This document shows positions 46,901-57,538 of a stretch of DNA of 64,000 nt, in pieces. Location of the stretch: the NCBI GenBank assembly GCA_030407315.1, contig JALQPE010002845.1:1-64000 (forward strand), in the 5' to 3' direction. The notes beneath the pieces are model-generated. The model worked only from the letters and a program-made list of their open reading frames with translations, was not told the origin of the DNA and searched no databases. The DNA comes from Asparagopsis taxiformis. Lineage: Eukaryota; Rhodophyta; Florideophyceae; Bonnemaisoniales; Bonnemaisoniaceae. Each line of letters begins with the position of its first letter. Within the stretch, counting starts at the first letter, position 1. A program made the position numbers and the translations under genes.

Positions 46901-47478
46901 AGCACAGTTTCTGCCAAATCTTCGCGCTGAGATCCCACGGCGAGCCATCGCCTAATGGATGGCATATTCACGTCGCGAATTGTAACCATGCTTGAGCTTC
47001 CTTGTTTTTCACCTGCGTTTCGCTCCCAGTACCCATCTCTAAGATCCAAAGTAAGATTCAGGTACTCAATGGAAGTCATCCTCTTCTGCCTGGATGCCAT
47101 ATCGTTCGCGTTTGATGCTTTCACAAGGAAAGCAGCACTTGTAATCGAAGATATGTCGACTTCTTCTTCAATCATAGGAACAGTGAAATCACGCGGAAGC
47201 TCACCGTTCTCTATGAGCTTGATTACAGCTTTCGAACGATGCGCACCATCCAGCACCTCTACCTCACCGGCAATGATCCGACCGGTAATTGGGTTGTTGT
47301 CATTGTAGCCGTAAACCTGAATGCTCTCGGCAATAACATCGACGTGCCTGTAGTCGATTTCTCGAATCTCGACATATCTTTTGATCTTGAATGGGTCGAT
47401 GTGCAATAGCCCATTGCGCCGCTCACCATGAAGGGGACGCCGAGAGGTGCTCGCTGGATTTCTCTTCTCAGAGGCCAT
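43979..47478 (-). CDS. ParB-like / DNA amino-methyltransferase / SET-domain fusion (one 44-nt intron)
   Basis: The minus-strand exons 47478-45573 and 45528-43979 join in frame to about 1151 residues from ATG 47478. ParB/Srx-type domain at about residues 25-110, with LDGAHRSKAV near 76-85. A long helical middle follows, then a Ser/Glu-rich linker. The beta-class DNA N6-adenine/N4-cytosine methyltransferase has motif IV DPPF at 649-652 and, after it, motif X/I KPLSILREL..GDIVVDLFSGT near 815-835 (order IV before I, as in the beta class). A C-terminal SET domain spans about 980-1148: GGLGVFAAEDLERGSVV, then VCSYLNDS, NAEF and GEEIFVDYGSRYW. ParB-methyltransferase pairs are known in phages and bacterial mobile elements; adding a SET protein-lysine methyltransferase and an intron points to a eukaryotic gene. 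The NHSC-type SET motif is altered (LNDS). Target base and histone are unknown. Confidence 0.85.
45529..45572 (-). other. 44-nt spliceosomal intron (predicted)
   Basis: On the minus strand GTTAGT at the 5' border and TTTCAG at the 3' border, with ACTGAT/TTAAC as branch-point candidates. Length 44 is not a multiple of three. Removing it joins the ParB frame to the methyltransferase frame, giving ..QLVLTDPPF. Unspliced, each frame would end early. Confidence 0.85.
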
Positions 47479-48208
47479 CGAGAAATAGATTCTTCACCTC
47501 AATCAGTCACCAGCAGAAAACAATCTTCTCTCCTACCTGTCGTTAAAAACCTTCGGCAACAATTTGATAAACCTTAAATGCACAGTTAAAGAGTTAACCT
47601 GAATATTTTCAGGTATACTTTGGCTAGGTAGGGTACGTAATGAGGAATAATTAGGTTCTTCGGCGGCCTTTCAATACAATTATTTCGCCAACGGACATTT
47701 CCATTTTTGTTTTGAATTTGAAGTCCCCTCGAGAGATTGAGTTTGAAATCTGCCATCGGAGATTTCAAAACCAATCTCTTGAGAGGACTTCATGTTCTGT
47801 TCGAACTTGTAGACTCGTTCTTACAACCAGTATATAAATATACACATTGATTTCACTGCATCATTCTCGATCCCTGCGTCTCTTTATACATACACGTCTA
47901 GGTTCCGTTATATTGCCACAGCGAAAAATACACCCAATCTACTGGTAATGGCTTCGAGCAGCTCGGAATAAGATCTTTATTATATGGTGATGAATGTTCA
48001 AGAGAGATGATCATCACGATGTTGGTCTCCCATGTCGCTTGGGACAGGTGTTAGTAATTTATAACCGTTACGAGTTATGCAAGTATAAAAATAGTAACCT
48101 ACCAATTTTCTCTCTATCATTCCACACGGATACAAGCTGTACAGTTTCGTCATCTTTCCTGTTTCCTCAGTCGATACCTCTTCCATTCTTTTCCTGGGAA
48201 TACCCATT
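47479..48208. promoter_or_regulatory. Bidirectional intergenic region between divergent genes
   Basis: 730 bp between the start of the ParB-methyltransferase-SET gene (minus) and the Tudor-like gene (plus), so it should hold both promoters. It contains TATATAAATATA at about 47832 and an imperfect hairpin with 20-bp arms at 47720-47791 (GAAGTCCCCTCGAGAGATTG against its complement). No gene is seen. Confidence 0.45.
47720..47791. repeat. Imperfect inverted repeat in divergent promoter region
   Basis: Left arm 47720-47739 and right arm 47772-47791 are complementary with two mismatches. An inner arm pair GAAATCT..AGATTTC extends the hairpin. Confidence 0.7.
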
Positions 48209-49505
48209 ATGCAAGACCCAACAGACTTTGTCTCCGAAGGATCAGTCATTGAAGTAGAATGGAGTTTACAAACGAGAGGAAGGAAACAGAAAAAGGTTTG
48301 GTGGGGCGCCAAAGTTTTGAGTACTGCCAAGCCGGACGCGTCCGGAGAACATCGTTTGACTGGAAACTTGTTTGTTACGCTGCAATATCAATCTGAACAC
48401 GGTTTCGACCAGTCAGTCTCTACAGCAAAATTATTCAAGAACAATTCGCTGCTGGACATTGACTCTGGAAACATGCTACGTTGGAGGTTTGGAGAGCAAC
48501 TAGCACTAGAGCAGACGATCTCGTCTGCGGGTGAAGACAGTTTCCATAAAAAAGACTGCAAACAAAACTTGTTGAGTCGATCCAAGTCCGAGCCGCGCTT
48601 AGTTTGCGATGAGAGTCCTCCTGGTCCTAACATCAATGAGGACATATCCAAGCTGTTTCAAAAGGTATCCTACCTCGAAAGGCAGATTCTCAACTGTCGC
48701 GGTTCATCAAGCGCTACTGGACCCATCTTCGGAAACATTGTGTGCGACTACCTGTTCCAGAGAGTTGGCTTAAAACTGGACAAACCCCTGTCCTCCAAAA
48801 TCACGAAGTCTGAAACAGGCCGGGAAGTGAGCTCCTTGGTGCAAGACTATGTGACGGCAAGAGCAGATTGCTCGCTTGAACAGTTTTTACAACTTTCCAG
48901 GCTATGCGAAAAGAAGAACAACCCAAACACAATTTTCCTGCCGAGCGTCGAGGCGGTTCGAATTTCAACTGGGAGAGATAAAGAGCTATCGATCCACTTT
49001 GGAACATACTATGACCTCTGCAATACTTTAGCTCCTTCCATGTCTACATGCACGAACTCACTATCCTCAAGTGGAAGAAAACACGACACGATTCTGGGTC
49101 TTCTGTCATTAGAGTTTTGGGAACTCTAGCAGACAGTGCTTCAGAAGATTTTATTCCATCTACAAAGGCTGTTCTTGTTGGTTCCTCTTTATACAGGAGA
49201 TCTGAAAACATGAGTAGTACTGTCGTTCTTACTCGAGAATCTGATGAATACGACTATGTCAATTGCAGCTATTCGTATCCTTTGGAAGCTCGCTTCCTCT
49301 CAAGTCGAGAAAATGCAGGAGAACTTTGAGCTGCCGGACAGCAAAAATTTCAATTGGCCAACTCGTTCTCACTGACCTGGAAACCTGTTCAAGGCCTCGT
49401 CCATATGGAACTTTCGAGCGCGTTCTCAAGAATGTTGTGTTGGGAACTGCATACTTGAACCTCCCAGCATGCATTTCAGTGGACACACCATCTGCAGCGA
49501 GCTAG
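48209..49505 (+). CDS. Hypothetical protein with possible Tudor/Agenet-like N-terminus, frame broken at the 3' side
   Basis: The main frame is 48209-49129 (306 residues, ATG start). The first 80 residues read IEVEWSL..VWWGAKVL..GNLFVTLQYQSEHGF. This pattern (acidic-hydrophobic strand, W-W-x-A-K-V, then a strand with Y and an HGF turn) resembles Tudor-like or PWWP-type chromatin readers, but I cannot assign a family firmly. The rest is helical with a coiled-coil-like stretch (KLFQKVSYLERQILN). After about 49030 the likely coding sense moves to the frame 49048-49329 and perhaps on to 49505, so an intron or frameshift is missing from my model. Divergent from the ParB-methyltransferase-SET gene, so perhaps co-regulated with it. 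Confidence 0.5.
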
Positions 49506-50199
49506 ACACAATTGGACATGACGTTATCGTTGGACAGAATAGTTCCCCTGTCGATGCACCTCATCCTACCGTACACGATGTCGCCTCCGAGTAAAACGTT
49601 TTCTATCTTTTCTAGATGGGTCTACAAGACTGTTCAGATTTAGTCAACCTCGATTAAGTCGATGGTATCCATCGATACATGCTCCGTATCTTTCTGGCCT
49701 GTTCCTTCGTCCAGGGACTGTCTGCATTCTGTAACAATGATTGCCCTCCACTTGGCAAAATATCCCTGAAAATAATACCGGGTATTATTCTTAGGTTTCG
49801 TCCAGGGATCGCCTGTAGTCGGTACGAATGATTGCCCTCCACTTGGCAAAATATTCCTCAAAATAATACCCGGTATTATTTTCCGCACTACTCTGCCAGG
49901 TGGAGCTACGGCATTGGATGGGACTGCACAGGCCCCGAAGCTACTAGAGGCGTGCTCAATGACAGGGTAAAACTCTTAACCGTAGTAGACATGACGCTTT
50001 CTAGTCGCAGAGTGAGCTGAAAAATAAGAACGATAGCTATTGTTTCCAGTACACCATGTAGTACGTAGCATGCTGCGGTGCACCTTTTCCACGCACACCT
50101 AGACAGTTTCACATCTAAAGGTTTTTATTTCTCTTAAGTCTCTCGTACGTAGTCGGTTCCCTTCAAAGGCTATGAAACTTTACTTCTACGCTTCCATTA
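49506..50199. repeat. Intergenic region with duplicated segment carrying the AATAATACC.GGTATTATT core
   Basis: Segments at 49736-49789 and 49826-49880 are direct repeats (AATGATTGCCCTCCACTTGG ... AAAATAATACC(C/G)GGTATTATT). The palindromic core equals the centre of the palindromes at 43.6-43.8 kb. No gene is seen otherwise. Confidence 0.7.
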
Positions 50200-51690
50200 T
50201 CAATCTTCCTCATCAAGGAAAACTTCAACGTAGCTTTCACTCCCATCTTCTTCATTTCCATGTCCGCTATCCTCCTCAAACGCGGTACTACGCTGTTCCA
50301 AGTGTTGTTCATCGAATTTTTCGTTAGTAATTGTCAGTACATCTTCGCAGAGATGCCTCTTACAGATTCGGTCACTCGGCAACATCGCCTTTCCTAATTG
50401 TTTGAGCTCGTCTTGTACACTTTCTTCGAAGGTCTGACCTGATTGTACCTTGAAAATTCCTAGAATCCCGGAAGCGATTGCATAGACAAATCTGAGTGAA
50501 TTGCAGGAACGTCGCAGGAAACCATTCTACTCGTGCATTGAAGGAAAGCAATTGCAGTGTTCAGGGCTACCTCCAGGATATTGATTCTCCTTCGAATCAT
50601 CCTTTTGGCCACACATCCCGATATCTCGACTTCGTACTGAATGATGACAACCATCTCTTTCCGCTCAGCGATGAATTGTATCAAGATCTCGGAATTCTTG
50701 TCATCCACAACTTTCCGTTCCTCAGGCCTTAGATTTCCGTTGGTCACACGGGTATCGGGGATAACATCCATATCTCGAATGAGATCGTGAGTTGGAAACT
50801 CGAAAGTGATAGAGGCGTCCGTTTCCACAGACTAGAGCGAACCCCAGTTCGACAAGGAATCGATGGCGCACCTGCTCTCTAGACTTGTTCAGGAAACCGA
50901 GCACCTTTGTCAGCACAACTTTCGTAACAGCCAAAGATATTTCACGCTTGCTCAACTGTCCACCATTTCCATCTGTTTTCCTCTGCTTCCTAGCCCTCCG
51001 TCAATGCTTCCTGCAGGCTGGTTTCGGCCATCGCCAGTGGCACCATAAACAAACTCTTCGATTATTTTGTCCGGAATGTACTTGTTCTCCTCCAGACGTT
51101 GAACGCATTCGAATCGCGTCCAGAGCTCGAGCTTCCACTGTACGCCTGTACCCGACTTTTCCTTCTGAATGTTCCGCAGGAGAGACATCACCACTTGGAA
51201 TCGAAGCTCGATGTTTTCTTCCCGGTGTTGGATGGAACACATCCCTCTTGTCATTGCTCTGCTTCGCAAACATCATTGCAGAGAGCAACCTGCAACCACG
51301 GAGGTCGTAGATTCCTTGGTTGGTGTAAATTGTCGCCCAGCATCCACTGTCACCAGCAAAGGTACAACTTCGTCCAAATCTGCACACAGAAAATTGTAGA
51401 AAACGATAGTTCTGCTGACTGCGAGATGCGCAAACGGTCCCTGTCCTTGTCAGTCATCCCTTTCTTCGAATTTGCCCTGCTCTGCTGTAATAACAATCAA
51501 AGATGTCTTTCATACCCTTAATTCCGTTCGATAACTCGACGCGACTCATCGCTTTTCGATTTGCTGGCGTTTGGGGACGTTCGTCATCGTCGATTTCATC
51601 CATCCTCTCCCCAATACGACGAACTTCCCAGTCACTTGTCCTGAATCCCTCTCGATATTCCCTGCTAGCAGTCATTTGGATTTTCCTCAC
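50200..51690 (-). pseudogene. Unrecognised minus-strand gene, frames alternating
   Basis: Minus-strand frames follow one another in two alternating phases: 51690-51454, 51387 to about 51240, 51269-50952, 50955-50722, 50828-50460 and 50385-50200. Several encode plausible protein, e.g. VQWKLELWTRFECVQRLEEN, LSKREISLAVTKVVLTKVLG and an acidic C-terminus ending VEVFLDEED. I do not recognise the family. At least four frame changes are needed. Either there are short introns I could not define (the confirmed local intron is only 44 nt) or the gene is decayed. Confidence 0.4.
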
Positions 51691-51973
51691 GACGCTGAGA
51701 TTCCTCTTCCGTCAAACTTGCGCCTCTCGGTTCCAATCGCCAAGTTCACTCCAGACGATTTTCCTGCAACGAGAATGCTAGCAATATTAAAATAATGCCA
51801 ACTACTCTACTCATATCCTCGTAAAACACCGATTTTCTCCTACCTTTTTTGTAACGGTCATTTCATGTACCTGCATCCTCTAGCACTTCTCACTACTAGT
51901 AACTTCAGAATAGTTTCCTCTCTTCTCTAACTTGAACTCACATGGCGACACATGTTTACAACCCTAAAATCCT

Positions 51974-52292
51974 GGACACACTACGGTTTGTGAAAGGGGG
52001 CCTCAGACAGTATAGCGAGACGTGTTTGCACTGTCTGCAGACAGTACGGAACCTGTCTGCAGACAGTAAAAACCTGTCTCCAGTACTGTCTGAGGCAGTG
52101 AATGGAGACAGTAAAAATTAATGATTTATTCAATGTTGGATAGCAGTTAATTTACTGCCCTGGGCAGCACTGGAGACAGTATTTTGTGCTGGCCCTGGCA
52201 CATGGCCGGATAGTGAATTACCTGCCTGGGCAGCACCTGGAACACACGTGCTGCCCTGGGCAGCACCTGGAGACAGTAAAAGTAGTGTCCTG
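51974..52292. repeat. Cluster of short palindromes, possible miniature element
   Basis: CTGTCTGCAGACAG (twice) and GCTGCCCTGGGCAGC-type palindromes recur, interspersed with GGAGACAGTA. The ends are weakly alike in inverted orientation (GGACACACTAC at the left, AGTAGTGTCC at the right), as in a miniature inverted-repeat element. The ends are not certain. Confidence 0.5.
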
Positions 52293-52978
52293 ATATAGTA
52301 AAATTCGGTGTCTGGGAGTGGTGGATGAGATGGAGCGTCACGCTGTCGTGGGCATCTTTCTGGGGTAGAGGAAGGCAGTTCTAGCGCTATGAGGATGGGG
52401 CATGGACGGTATTCATATGGGAATGGACAGAATAGTACGGCTAGGAATTTTTATTTCGTAGTGACTATGAGCTAGCGAGAGGTATACGCGGTAGGATAGG
52501 TAGCAATCTAAGAGGGTGCGATATGGGAAGCTTCACTCTGGATTTGTTTATTTGCGCAGGCTACATTGAGAATAAACAATCCCTATGTTAAAAATGCTAC
52601 TACAACTAACACTATTCCGACGAGTAAAACTAAAACTACTAGAAAAGTCTAGAAATCTATCAACTGATTGAGCTGCATGAATAAGCTAGGAAATGAAGAG
52701 AAGAAGAAAAAATGATGTAGAGAAAGGAAACAAGTTAGTGACGTTGAATTGGAGAGGGAAATTGATGGTGATTAGGAGACTAACGTACCTTAACAAATAC
52801 CATTGCATCCCAAATTGAGATATGTACTCACAGGCAGAAAAGAAATTAGTGGAGAAGTGGTAAGAGAGAAAGATAAATGAAAGTAGAAGTGGAACACTCA
52901 CCGACTGGAAACCTGAGAAAGAGAAAACGAATAGAAAACTGGGTTAGTGGCGTGAGTTGTGGAAACGTACCATCATGG

Positions 52979-53119
52979 TTCATATCCGTCGGAGACAAAG
53001 CAACAACTTTGGCCTTGGAAGCCGTATTGATGATCTAAAACTTACGCTTTGGAAGCAGTTTAGATGATCTATACGGCTTCCACGGCCAGGGTTGTTGCTT
53101 TGTTTCCGACGGATATGAA
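52979..53119. repeat. 141-bp inverted-repeat element
   Basis: The left end TTCATATCCGTCGG and following 15 bp pair with the right end, with one mismatch over 29 bp. Further inward GGAAGCCGTAT and ATACGGCTTCC also pair, as do GATGATCTA and TAGATGATC-type text. Confidence 0.85.
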
Positions 53120-54076
53120 GATGGAAACAGGGATCTCCAGAATCTGTTGTTTAAGTAGCACTCTGCGGGCGGAAATGACGTGTAGGAGAACAATAGAGGG
53201 ATGAATTTGAAACGGAGCGGTGCGATGGGAGGCCCAGAAAAACGATACCTAGGGTGCGAATTACGCTTTGAAGCACATGACCTGGCAGAACAGGCGCAAA
53301 ATTATTGTATCTTCTACCGCCTTCTCTAGTCTATAATGACGTCATCACTACAGAAATATAGGAAAAACACTAGCATATGGGGCCTACTGGAAAGGGGGGC
53401 GAGGAGTAGGAAAAATGGCGCACTTTCCTGGACGAGGAGTCCGCGCTTCCAGTGATGATTTGGACGGTATATATCGATGACGTCATTGCATGCTCTGAGC
53501 ACACTTGGCAGGCAGTCAAAGCGGGCCACGTGGATGTGGGCGGCTAGGAAACAGCAGTGTGGGAGAAATTTTATAATTTTCATGTTGCAAGCGAGCAGTG
53601 AATCTGCATTGCAATATATAAATTTATGCTAATTTAAGATATCACACCGAGTACGATTCAACGAGAGATTGTGCTTTCAACTTGTAAATAGGGCCGAAAA
53701 TGGTAGAGTATACGAGTAGGAAGTACGTGTATGAGAAAATCAGATTCAGTATTAGTGCCTAGAGCATCACTGCGAAATAAACGGCCGTTTTCCGGAAATG
53801 GATACATCTTGGCTGGGTTTGTGGTTAGGGGATGCGATACAAGATAGCAAAACGATGTTGAGTCCGGATGAAATAGCAATCAATGTGCATAAAGCAATGA
53901 GCATAGGGCAAAGCATTGTGGTGAACCAGTTCATTGGATCGAATGAAAGCCTGGAAAGGTTTCGTAACGGTTAAAAGTAGTAGTACTGTATTGAGATAGT
54001 AGTCATGTCATAGAAGTTTAGAGTTGTATTCTATGCAACAAAACTGAGCGAAGAAGAAAAGAACAAAAACATCAAG

Positions 54077-57000
54077 ATGGCTCCGAGACGGACTCCTATT
54101 CGAAAGAAAACCACAAGTCGTAGGACAAAGGCGAGATTCGATTCACTCAATGTGGCCAGTCCCAGTAAACAGCTTCCTGGGAAACTGCAGGGAGAAATCC
54201 GCAGCAGTGATGCAGCCTGCATGAACAAAGAAATCCCGAGAGGTAATGAGCTACGACGTGAGTGTACCACAGATGACCTATTGGAGTCCCCAATCCCTAT
54301 GGGTGACACAATAGAAGGTTGTATTGATGTGTACAGCAACAACGATGAAGCTGGAAGTGACATCTACGTAGCATCGAGCACGCTAATGGAATCGGAAGAA
54401 GCAACCGGACGAGGTTCTGATTCCATTTCAACTGGAGGCCCGATAGACCGAAATGCTGGGGATGAAGCATGTGGTGATTTCAAGGCATTACTACAATGGC
54501 CTGCGATGTATGGGGCTCTTCAGCTGAGTGGAACTCAAAGAATGACAAGAGCCCACTATGAAGGTACCCTGTTCGGAATGAATTTCCGCAGAGATCCAAG
54601 TGAGCACGTCCCGTCGGACTCTGTGATGCGACAGAAGATACTACCATTCTTGAGGAAACACTGCTATGCAAAGAGCTGTGACATCGAGTTTCCGATAGAC
54701 CTTCGAAAGAGCGGAGCAAGAGCTGCACAGCATCGAGGTGCAGTAGGAACCCGTGGAACAACAGATGACAGAGACAATTGTGGAGGAATGGCGAAAGTTC
54801 GTATTGTACTCCCAAGCACATGGGCTCTGAAAGATGTCCAGACTCGACCAATCTTTAAAGCATTCCGCAGTGATGCGAACAATCGAAGCTCGGAAGGAGA
54901 AAAATCAACCGCAGAGTGCAGCATTGAAGATTCGTTCATTGCAAAGTGCAGGAGGGGTGTTTTGAGCGACCCATTCGTTCGCACAGCAGTTGTTCCCATT
55001 GACAGCGATGGGAAAAAGGGTTTGAAGCACATTTATGTACCTGATGGAACAGCAATTCGAATCCGATGTCATCCAGGAGCTCGTCAGGTTGCCGTCATCG
55101 AAAGAGCAAAAGGGTTCAGGAAGAATGACAGAGATGGTGGGAAACCGAAGAGGAGAAGAGTGGCGGTTACGTCGTTGTGGGAACTTCATGCTAGGACCAT
55201 AGTTACCTATGAGGCTCGACACGACGGTGAGCATGATGTGCATGTCGAAAAATATCTGCAGCCGCGAATGTCACATCTATTGGAATGGGAGAGGCAGCAT
55301 GCTCTGCGAGCGATATCGCAATGTGTAATCGGAGCAGGAGCCAAGGGAAAAGGAACACGAGCTGGGGACGTGATAACCGTTCTATTACCAATTGGAATGG
55401 AAGAGGGTGATATTGTTCCACACGTCGTATTGGTGAACAGGTATTTGAAAGAGCAGGTCGGAGAAGCATCCACCATGTTACTTTGCTTTTCACCGGGCGC
55501 GAGCTTTGCTGAAGCCAGAAACCCGCCCGATAGACTAGGAAGCCCCAACTATGAAGAAATTCGTGTTTCAGGGGTGTTCTCGGATGGTTTCGGAGACCAC
55601 AGGTCGCAATGGCACCCAGCGTCTCCGCGAGAAGATGCACCATGTTGGGGAAAGCTGGAGGATGGTCGAAACTACTTTGTTTACCGATTTCTCCTTTACA
55701 CGGATGACTTTGAACCATTCACAAGCAGGAAGGGAAGTTTTGGTGGATGCTATATGTTACCTCTCAATCTACCGCCTCGGAAAAGGGGAAGCTACCAAGC
55801 GGTTCGAGTGATTGGTTTGCCACCTCCGGGAGTGTCCACAAATTGTGTATTGCGATATATCGTTCAAGATATAGTGCGAGGAAGCACAGAGGGTTTCCCA
55901 ACGAAAAATGCAGAGGGAGAAGATGTTGTGGTATTTCTAGACCCAGTGGGGAGCATTGGAGACTATCCTGCAGTTTCACATACCCTGGATGTTCTTGGAC
56001 ACACATCAAACTCTCCGTGCCACATCTGCAGTTTCCGCAAATATGACCTGAGCAGTACTGGTGGCACGAAGAATGCATACACTTCGGTAGTGAACGGGCA
56101 AACATCGACGCATGCCAGGAGCAAGTATCGGAATGCATCGACACGTAAGGATGCCACAGAAACCCAGCTTCGCACTCTCGGACTGGCTGCAGAAGAAGGG
56201 GAAGATTTACCATTTCATGTCCTGAGCACTTCCTTGGAAGCAGTGCAGGAAGAAGTACCGAAGACGGAAAACGGAGTTTCAGTTGTCCCAGCAATTTTTG
56301 ACCCGTACCGTTCCGCAGTGATAGCACCTGACCATCTATTGTCTGGACTGGCACAAGATGTACTGAACGCTTGTATTTCAGCTGCCAGCCCACGAATTCG
56401 AGAGGTAGCTGAATTGCAAATTCTGGGCGCTCTGAAGAAGTTCAGGATGGGAAGGCAGAACCGTTTATTTGGAACCAACAATCTGCTTTCCATGAACATG
56501 AGTGACATATTCAGTGTGCTGCTGATAGCACCTATGGCATTCGAAAACGCAGCTCGAATGATGGATGGGAAAGGGGAAGGTCATCGTGAAAAATTTGATG
56601 GGGCCGTCAAACTAGTAGTGATGTTTCAGAAGCTGGTTTCGTGTATTAGTTTCATGCCCGTATGGTGGAAAGACGGTCCCCATGAAGTAGAGACGGCTGA
56701 CGGAGAAGGTGGCAGGAATGAATACATTCTGGGAAGAACTGTAGACTACGTGGAGACGTTGAATGAGTATTGTCGGAAAGTGAAGGGAGCAGGAGCACAT
56801 TTGGACAAGCCTAATGTTCATCGTCTTGTCGAGTTTTGTGTTCATACGCTTCCTGCCTACGGCTCTGTGAAGCACGTGCAGGAGCTTATATTCGAACGGA
56901 TGCATCAGCCGCTGAAGAAAGGTGTGAGAATGTCCAATCACCAAAGCGAACAGCTTTCAGCGCTGGAATTAGTTCTTGCGGATGACTGGCAGACGAGAGT

Positions 57001-57538
57001 GGCCATTGTTTTGCGCGAAATCGGCATGGAGCCACAACATTGGTCCTCGTCCGAATGCTCTCAAATGGTCAACGTTCTTTCACAGGAGCTAGGGAGAGAA
57101 ATAGATGTGGAAGACGAGGTAGTGAAAAACTGCTTCCAGGAACCGGTTCTCCAGCTTCTCTCCCAGCGTCGAGGAAAGATATTGTCGGCGGATGGTGAAA
57201 TTGTGACGTGGAGAGGGCATGGAGGTATATCTATTGACGAGGTCAAGGAGTACATGAATGGAAAATGTGATATGGCAGAGGGTGCTGTAGGTGTTTTCAA
57301 ACGGTTCTTTACCGAAAGGTACGGAAGCGGAACAAGCGGGTGTGGAAAGTATGCCGAATGGGTGAGAAGAGTTTCTAGAAGCACTACGACAGAGTGGGGA
57401 AGGAAAACAGTGCAGAGGTCTGGCTCTCTAGAATCAGGAGCTATCATCCATGCTGTTTGCCCTGAACAGATGAATGTGAGGATGGTGCAACTTCACAAGC
57501 GATTCTGTACCCGGCGTCTCGTCTCACATCAGAGATAA
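54077..57538 (+). CDS. DDE-type transposase-like protein, probably CMC (CACTA/Plavaka-like)
   Basis: 1153 residues uninterrupted from ATG 54077. The N-terminus is basic (nuclear-localisation type). In the middle, LLYTDDFEPFTSRKGSFGGCYM leads to LPPRK..AVRVIGLPPPGV, and then to VVFLDPVGSIGDYPA followed by PCHIC (C-x2-C). The succession of an acidic D-containing strand, a turn with P-V/Y-M and L-N/L-P-P, R-x5-A and G-x-P, then D-Y-P, L-G and C-x2-C resembles Plavaka and Transposase_21 proteins of the CACTA superfamily. I infer the catalytic Asp residues lie in these two blocks. A second decayed copy lies at 1-2030. No terminal inverted repeats or CACTA ends are seen. It lies beside the palindrome arrays and the ParB-oxygenase gene, and may mobilise that neighbourhood. 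Confidence 0.6.
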   Translation: MAPRRTPIRKKTTSRRTKARFDSLNVASPSKQLPGKLQGEIRSSDAACMNKEIPRGNELRRECTTDDLLESPIPMGDTIEGCIDVYSNNDEAGSDIYVASSTLMESEEATGRGSDSISTGGPIDRNAGDEACGDFKALLQWPAMYGALQLSGTQRMTRAHYEGTLFGMNFRRDPSEHVPSDSVMRQKILPFLRKHCYAKSCDIEFPIDLRKSGARAAQHRGAVGTRGTTDDRDNCGGMAKVRIVLPSTWALKDVQTRPIFKAFRSDANNRSSEGEKSTAECSIEDSFIAKCRRGVLSDPFVRTAVVPIDSDGKKGLKHIYVPDGTAIRIRCHPGARQVAVIERAKGFRKNDRDGGKPKRRRVAVTSLWELHARTIVTYEARHDGEHDVHVEKYLQPRMSHLLEWERQHALRAISQCVIGAGAKGKGTRAGDVITVLLPIGMEEGDIVPHVVLVNRYLKEQVGEASTMLLCFSPGASFAEARNPPDRLGSPNYEEIRVSGVFSDGFGDHRSQWHPASPREDAPCWGKLEDGRNYFVYRFLLYTDDFEPFTSRKGSFGGCYMLPLNLPPRKRGSYQAVRVIGLPPPGVSTNCVLRYIVQDIVRGSTEGFPTKNAEGEDVVVFLDPVGSIGDYPAVSHTLDVLGHTSNSPCHICSFRKYDLSSTGGTKNAYTSVVNGQTSTHARSKYRNASTRKDATETQLRTLGLAAEEGEDLPFHVLSTSLEAVQEEVPKTENGVSVVPAIFDPYRSAVIAPDHLLSGLAQDVLNACISAASPRIREVAELQILGALKKFRMGRQNRLFGTNNLLSMNMSDIFSVLLIAPMAFENAARMMDGKGEGHREKFDGAVKLVVMFQKLVSCISFMPVWWKDGPHEVETADGEGGRNEYILGRTVDYVETLNEYCRKVKGAGAHLDKPNVHRLVEFCVHTLPAYGSVKHVQELIFERMHQPLKKGVRMSNHQSEQLSALELVLADDWQTRVAIVLREIGMEPQHWSSSECSQMVNVLSQELGREIDVEDEVVKNCFQEPVLQLLSQRRGKILSADGEIVTWRGHGGISIDEVKEYMNGKCDMAEGAVGVFKRFFTERYGSGTSGCGKYAEWVRRVSRSTTTEWGRKTVQRSGSLESGAIIHAVCPEQMNVRMVQLHKRFCTRRLVSHQR

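Larger units (their letters stand above)
51691..54076. other. No gene; palindrome clusters upstream of the transposase
   Basis: Holds the palindrome cluster 51974-52292 and the hairpin 52979-53119 (listed separately). Otherwise AT-rich with many short frames and no family signal. The 900 bp before 54077 should include the transposase promoter; no clear box was identified. Confidence 0.5.

Noticed and set aside
40596..47478. Bacterial or phage contamination because of ParB and DNA methyltransferase domains
   Set aside because: The methyltransferase gene has a GT..AG intron and a SET domain, and a eukaryotic LTR retroelement is inserted in the neighbouring ParB gene.
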